From the NCBI RefSeq assembly GCF_037975245.1, contig NC_092580.1, positions 12,865,501-12,929,500 on the forward strand: 64,000 bases of DNA, in the 5' to 3' direction. This DNA is from Apostichopus japonicus. Lineage: Eukaryota > Echinodermata > Holothuroidea > Aspidochirotida > Stichopodidae. Shown piece after piece: positions 59,258-64,000 of this stretch (within the stretch, counting starts at the first letter, position 1; every line of letters begins with the position of its first letter). The position numbers and the translations under genes are program-made. The notes below the pieces were generated by a model. The model saw nothing but the letters and a program-made list of their open reading frames with translations. It searched no databases and was not told where the DNA came from.

Positions 59258-60130
59258 GACGGGTTAATTTCACCCCATCTAGCCCATGGACCAAACTTTG
59301 TCAGAAGGAAGTAGTACGGCTGTACATTACAAAAAAGGCAAAACTGACAAAATTCCTGGTCAGGAAGGGGTTGTCAGACCCCCCACTAAGTCACCCCAGT
59401 CGGGTTGATTTCACCCCATCTAGCCCATGGACCAAACTTTGTCAGAAGGAAGTAGTATGGCTGTACATTACAAAAAAGGCAAAACTGACAAAATTCCTGG
59501 TCAGGAAGGGGTTGTCAGACCCCCCACTAAGTCACCCCAGTCGGGTTGATTTCACCCCATCTAGCCCATGGACCAAACTTTGTCAGAAGGAAGTAGTATG
59601 GCTGTACATTACAAAAAAGGCAAAACTGACAAAATTCCTGGTCGGGAATGGTTGTCAGACCCCCCACTAGGTCACCCCAGTCGGGTTGATTTCACCCCAT
59701 CTAGCCCATGGACCAAACTTTGGCAAAAGGAAGTAGCATGGTAGTATGTTACAAAAATGGAAAAACTGACAAACTTGTTGGTCGGGAAGGCGTTGTCAGA
59801 CCCCCACAAAGTTTACCCTGACCCACCCCCCAAAAGGCGGGTTGAATTCATCCCATCTAGCCCATGGACCAAACTTTGTCAGAAGGAAGTAGTATGGCTG
59901 TACATTACAAAAAGTGTAAAACTGACAAAATTCCCAGTCGGGAAGGTGTCGTCAGACTCCCACAAAGGTCACCCTCACCCACCCCCCAAAAGACGGGTTG
60001 ATTTCACCCCATCTAGCCCACGGACTAAACTTTGTCGAAAGGAAGTAGTATGTCTGTACATTAAAATAAAGGAAAATCTGACAAAATTGCTGGTCGGGAA
60101 GGGGTTGTCAGACCCCCACAATTAATGTGC
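59258..60130. repeat. Left-arm tandem units of the foldback element
   Basis: Units begin at about 59,258, 59,400, 59,541, 59,682, 59,835 and 59,993. The middle three are nearly identical (period 141). The later two carry a CACCCACCCCCCAAAAG-type insertion. The 99- and 122-codon ORFs are translations of the units. Confidence 0.9.
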
Positions 60131-61464
60131 CCCCACCCAGCCAATTCAATTCATGGAATCTCTATCATAGACCAGAATTTTGTTTAAAAAAGTATTCAAG
60201 ACATTGTACTATAAAACATGGAAAAACTTACCAAATGGTCTGAAAGCAAAGATGTGCCCATTATTGTCACATGGGCCACTTTTGTATTTGTGTAACGTAT
60301 ACTGTAAAAGCATGAAATACATACAAGTGGAACCAGGAACAAATGTTAAAATATGACAAGTTTTTACACTTGTAAAGCAGATTCCTTTGCATGAAAAATG
60401 TAGAAAATAACAACATGCTTTTCAACAGGACCAGCCCCAGTTCATGTTGGTAGAATAAGTTTGCTTGTTCAACATGAATGTTTGGACTGGCAATTACCAC
60501 ACTTGTGTCATCAATATGACAAACAGTAATGGAAAACTTTAATAACAAGAACGGGTAAGTTTAATTTAGGAAAAACCATCCACAAAAGAGGGAATAGTTA
60601 CAGCTAGAACCCCACCAAACATTGCATTTGAACAAACATGGCCTCACTCAGTTTTAAGGCCCTTCAGTTATTGGGCACAATGCGCTTTAAAGGTTTTATA
60701 CAAATGGTTATTCTTAAAAGTCTATGTCTTTTTGATTAGTTCCTATGATACAGTACGTCTCTGTCATTGTTCACCATCACGTCATCTGTTGTGTCCATCT
60801 TATCGATCCACCTCTTCTGCAAGTATTCTAAGTAAAGTGTGATTTGAAAAACAAATTGCTAAGGTAAAGCTTTATACCAGTTACAGGATTTTCGACAAAT
60901 AAACCGCCGTTATGAAGCCCCGATCAAGATTGATTTGCCAAATTTGGGTTCAAAATGTGAAAATTATTAGATATAAAAATAAATGTTCAAAATAACTCAA
61001 AATAGCTGTTACATTTCATTATGTCAAGTGGATGTTATGTTAAGATTAAAACAATCAAAAAAGGTATTAAAGTCTAAGGATCAAATCAGCAATGCATTTT
61101 TGAATTTCTTGGCAAATTGCAGACAATATTGCAAGATTCTTTTTAAATATTTCAACAGAAATGGAAAACGTGTAACAAAATGTTCACAGAGTAAGTAAGT
61201 AATTAAACTGGCATTCACCATAGGTACCTCATTGGAAATTAACACAAGACACATAATTAACAATACTGTTATTTGAAGAGGAAAATACTGCCTTTGCACC
61301 CCATGATGTAAATCAAATTAAACTTCCAGATTTTGTAAATATTCCTTGATTTTAACCAAATAATTTTTTATACTGGCATGTTACCAATTGTAGGTTTAGA
61401 AAGATACAATATGAGTACTTAATTATTGGTTGCAATGTGAGCTACTAGAAATCTAACCCATAGG

Positions 61465-61466
<2 letters not shown>

Positions 61467-61537
<71 letters not shown>

Positions 61538-61542
61538 TAGAT

Positions 61543-61589
<47 letters not shown>

Positions 61590-61666
61590 TAGATATATAT
61601 ATATATATATATATATAGATATATATTTATAGATATATAGATTTATAGATATATATACATAGATAT
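61467..61666. repeat. (AT)n microsatellite inside the foldback centre
   Basis: About 200 bp of TA repeats with TAGA interruptions. The Tyr/Ile-rich minus-strand ORF here is an artefact. Confidence 0.95.
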
Positions 61667-62689
61667 ATTTAAGGAAACGCCAACAATGAAATGAAAACAA
61701 TTTCACAAGGAAAGTATGCATTTGTAACACAAAAACAGTTGAAGCCGGGGAGGGGGGGGGCAGCTTCAATAATATAATTGAGTGGCCAAGCCTCCCCCAA
61801 ATAACTTCGTTGATTAACCAATTAAATACCTGTCATATCTATAACTATTTAAAAGGCTTCAGAAATTAGAAGAATGTTTCTAACAATATCTAATATGCCA
61901 AAGGGTCCCCAATATTTTTTTGTTCCACCTCTGCTGTAAAACCATATATTATGGGACCAAGCAGATAACTGGGTTGCAGGCCATTAATTAAAGCAGGTCT
62001 TATGTTTACATGAATACAAAAAACAATTTTCTGCCCCCCAAAAAAATTACTATCAAAATTTAACATGAATTTTGAGAAGGAATTTTGAGTATTATATATA
62101 AACAAATGGGCGGGGAAACAAATACAATCTGCTGCCTTTAAGTATTACTCACAATATTTTTGGGATATGCCCTTCCATTTAACTGCTTAAATCTGACTTA
62201 ATCATAAACAACCTTCACTCCACAAGAACAGAACCATAAGAGAATGTGGGATTAGAGAAATTTGGTGAAAGTGGAGGACCAACTATGGTCACATAACAGG
62301 ATGTGGAGGTTGTAGTACAGACATAAGACAAAGAGGGTCTTTGTCTTGTCTTATAAATTAAAACAATTCCGGCAAAAGGCAGGAGAAACTCCTCCCACAA
62401 GATTCTCATCTATATCAGTTTGTTTATTAGGCCAGGGATGCCTACCCATATTTTATACTTAGATGCTATAGCCAAAAAAAAATCAAATTGTGTTAGTCAC
62501 TTCCTTGCCTAGCAACTTTGAACCGCTTGTCACCCAAAAAGATGAAGCAATTTAGAAAGGCAAACCATAATGGACATTAAAGGCTCTTTTATATTACATA
62601 GAATAACTCCTCTCATAAATATGATCATTAATTATTTATTTTTGTAAATAATTATGTTTATATTTTTATCATCTCAGTTCATGGGTAAA

Positions 62690-63285
62690 AGACACTGGGT
62701 AGGGGCTCTTTGTATGGGTCTGACAACCCCTTCCCGACCAGCAATTTTGTCAGATTTTCCTTTTTTTAATGTACAGACATACTACCTTCTTTTGACAAAA
62801 TTTGGTCTATGGGCTAGATGGGGTGAAATCAACCCGCCTTTTGGGGGTTGGGTGAGGGTGACCTTTGTGGGGGTCTGACAACGCCTTCCCGACCAACAAT
62901 TTTGTCAGTTTTTCCATTTTTGTAGCATACCGCCATGCTACTTCCTTTTGCCAAAGTTTGGTCCATGGGCTAGATGGGGTGAAATCAACCCGACTGGTGG
63001 TGACTTAGTGGGGGGTCTGACAACCCCTTCCCGACCAGGAATTTTGTCAGTTTTGCCTTTTTTGTAATGTACAGCCATACTACTTCCTTCTGACAAAGTT
63101 TGGTCCATGGGCTAGATGGGGTGAAATTAACCCGTCCAGGGGTCTTTTTCAGGGGGTCTGGGGTCCTAACCCAACCACTGGGGTTGAGCTGACAATTTTT
63201 TTGTGAATGACCTAGATGGTCGAAGTAACTTTAAGGGGGTCAAACCTTCTGGGCTATATGGGGTGAAATCATATGTGACAGGCTC
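62690..63285. repeat. Right-arm tandem units of the foldback element (inverted)
   Basis: Three units in the opposite orientation to the left arm, marked by GGGCTAGATGGGGTGAAATC at about 62,811, 62,967 and 63,109, plus the outer block to 63,285. Confidence 0.9.
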
Positions 63286-63289
63286 CCAG

Positions 63290-64000
63290 ATTATTATGAC
63301 ATTTTACCGATGCTACAGATGTTAACTAACCTTGACTACGAGGTTTTTGTATTTTGGCCGCTGATGACCTCAATTGACCTTTGACTCCGCTCAATAACTG
63401 GAGCAGCCAAAGAATTCAGTGCTGTAAATTTACATCCTAATTTTCCTGAAATTCATAGCAAGATATGCTTGGTGAGTCATCCCGTTTACAAGCTGCAACA
63501 TCACATACATACGTTTACCTGCATACACACACGCCTAGATTCCCTTTTGCATTTTGGCTAGGAATCATGCAAAGATTCCTGGCATAGGATACTTATAAAT
63601 TCCTATCTTCTGAATTTTCAGACTCTTTATGCATTAGATTATCTTTTAGCATCATCACATGACCAACCTTAACGAAAAACCTTTCATAATTTCCATCTGA
63701 AAATCTGAGAAAATTTTCAACATGATACCCTTGAGAAGAGCACTTTTGAAAACATGCAAGAGAGAAAAAAAACCCGGTACTTTTAGGTGCAGGGCAGAGA
63801 TGGTCTTATGGTATTGCAGAAGTATTCAAGACTATGCATGAAATAAAGATAGATTTCCCCAGAAAAAAATTCTGCCAAACTGTTCCTTAAAATTTAGGAA
63901 AGCAGTTTTTCAAGTATTTTAAGTACAGCTTTCATAACAGTGTTCTCCATTTTATCTCTTGCTATTTCAAGGGGGAAAAAACTGCATATCTTAGTGCTTC
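63290..64000. other. No recognised feature
   Basis: Unique-looking AT-rich sequence to the window end. A DR1-like TGACCTTTGACTC at about 63,377 has one mismatch and is not called. Confidence 0.4.

Larger units (their letters stand above)
59109..63285. mobile_element. Foldback-type element with arms of tandem units
   Basis: The left arm (59,109-about 60,180) and right arm (about 62,690-63,285) are inverted copies. The outermost 230 bp (GAGCC(A/T)GTCACATATGAT to GACGGGTTAATTTC) match closely. Each arm then repeats a unit, CGGGTTGATTTCACCCC to GTCAGACCCC, about six times on the left and three on the right, with period 141-158 bp. The 2.5-kb centre has no recognisable transposase. This resembles foldback elements such as the sea urchin TU type. 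Target duplication not resolved. Confidence 0.75.

Noticed and set aside
59371-60125. 99- and 122-codon ORFs with repeated WLYITKKAKLTKFLV
   Set aside because: They are read-through of foldback arm units; the period is not always a multiple of three, so the frame is not conserved.
61419-61769. Tyr/Ile-rich ORF, and the similar one at 57,359-57,600
   Set aside because: Translations of (AT)n microsatellites.

Overview
Kind of organism. The window is AT-rich animal DNA: many small exons with GT/AG junctions, introns of about 0.1-3 kb, and dense tandem and transposon repeats. An axonemal dynein points to a ciliated or flagellated animal. The palindromic TAGGCCTA-type repeats, the Penelope-like fragments and the foldback element suggest a marine invertebrate deuterostome, most likely an echinoderm. 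The species assignment is inference.

Layout. (1) 1-34,074, + strand: the 3' half of an inner-arm axonemal dynein heavy chain. I could place 34 exons plus one optional 51-nt exon, from the AAA4 P-loop to the stop codon. Without the optional exon they join without a frame break into 1,684 residues covering AAA4, stalk with microtubule-binding domain, AAA5, AAA6 and the C-terminal domain. Residue signatures fit DNAH3 best within the DNAH1/3/7/12 group. (2) 34,075-about 35,850: 3' UTR and flank of that gene, with a 16-bp palindromic repeat just after the stop. (3) 35,880-46,800: gene-poor, with minisatellites, a hAT-like element bracketed by an 8-bp target duplication, a 70-bp tandem array and a decayed non-LTR retrotransposon. 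(4) 46,822-48,401: two exons encoding the C-terminus of SRP68, a subunit of the signal recognition particle. None of its other exons is visible. (5) 48,402-64,000: repeat-dominated. It holds an array of eight tRNA-like units with period 160 bp, a second LINE fragment, several hAT-like elements (one nested in another, both with exact 8-bp target duplications), AT microsatellites and a 4.2-kb foldback-type element whose arms are built of roughly 141-158-bp tandem units.

How the genes relate. DNAH3 and SRP68 are functionally unrelated (ciliary motility; co-translational protein targeting) and share only strand. The most interesting signals are structural. In the dynein gene, a 120-bp unit spanning an acceptor site and the start of the next exon is repeated in frame, so the exon has five possible acceptors and could add 0, 40, 80, 120 or 160 residues. 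Other leads are the orphan SRP68 3' end, the tRNA-like tandem array, and hAT-like families that appear to have swapped internal modules.
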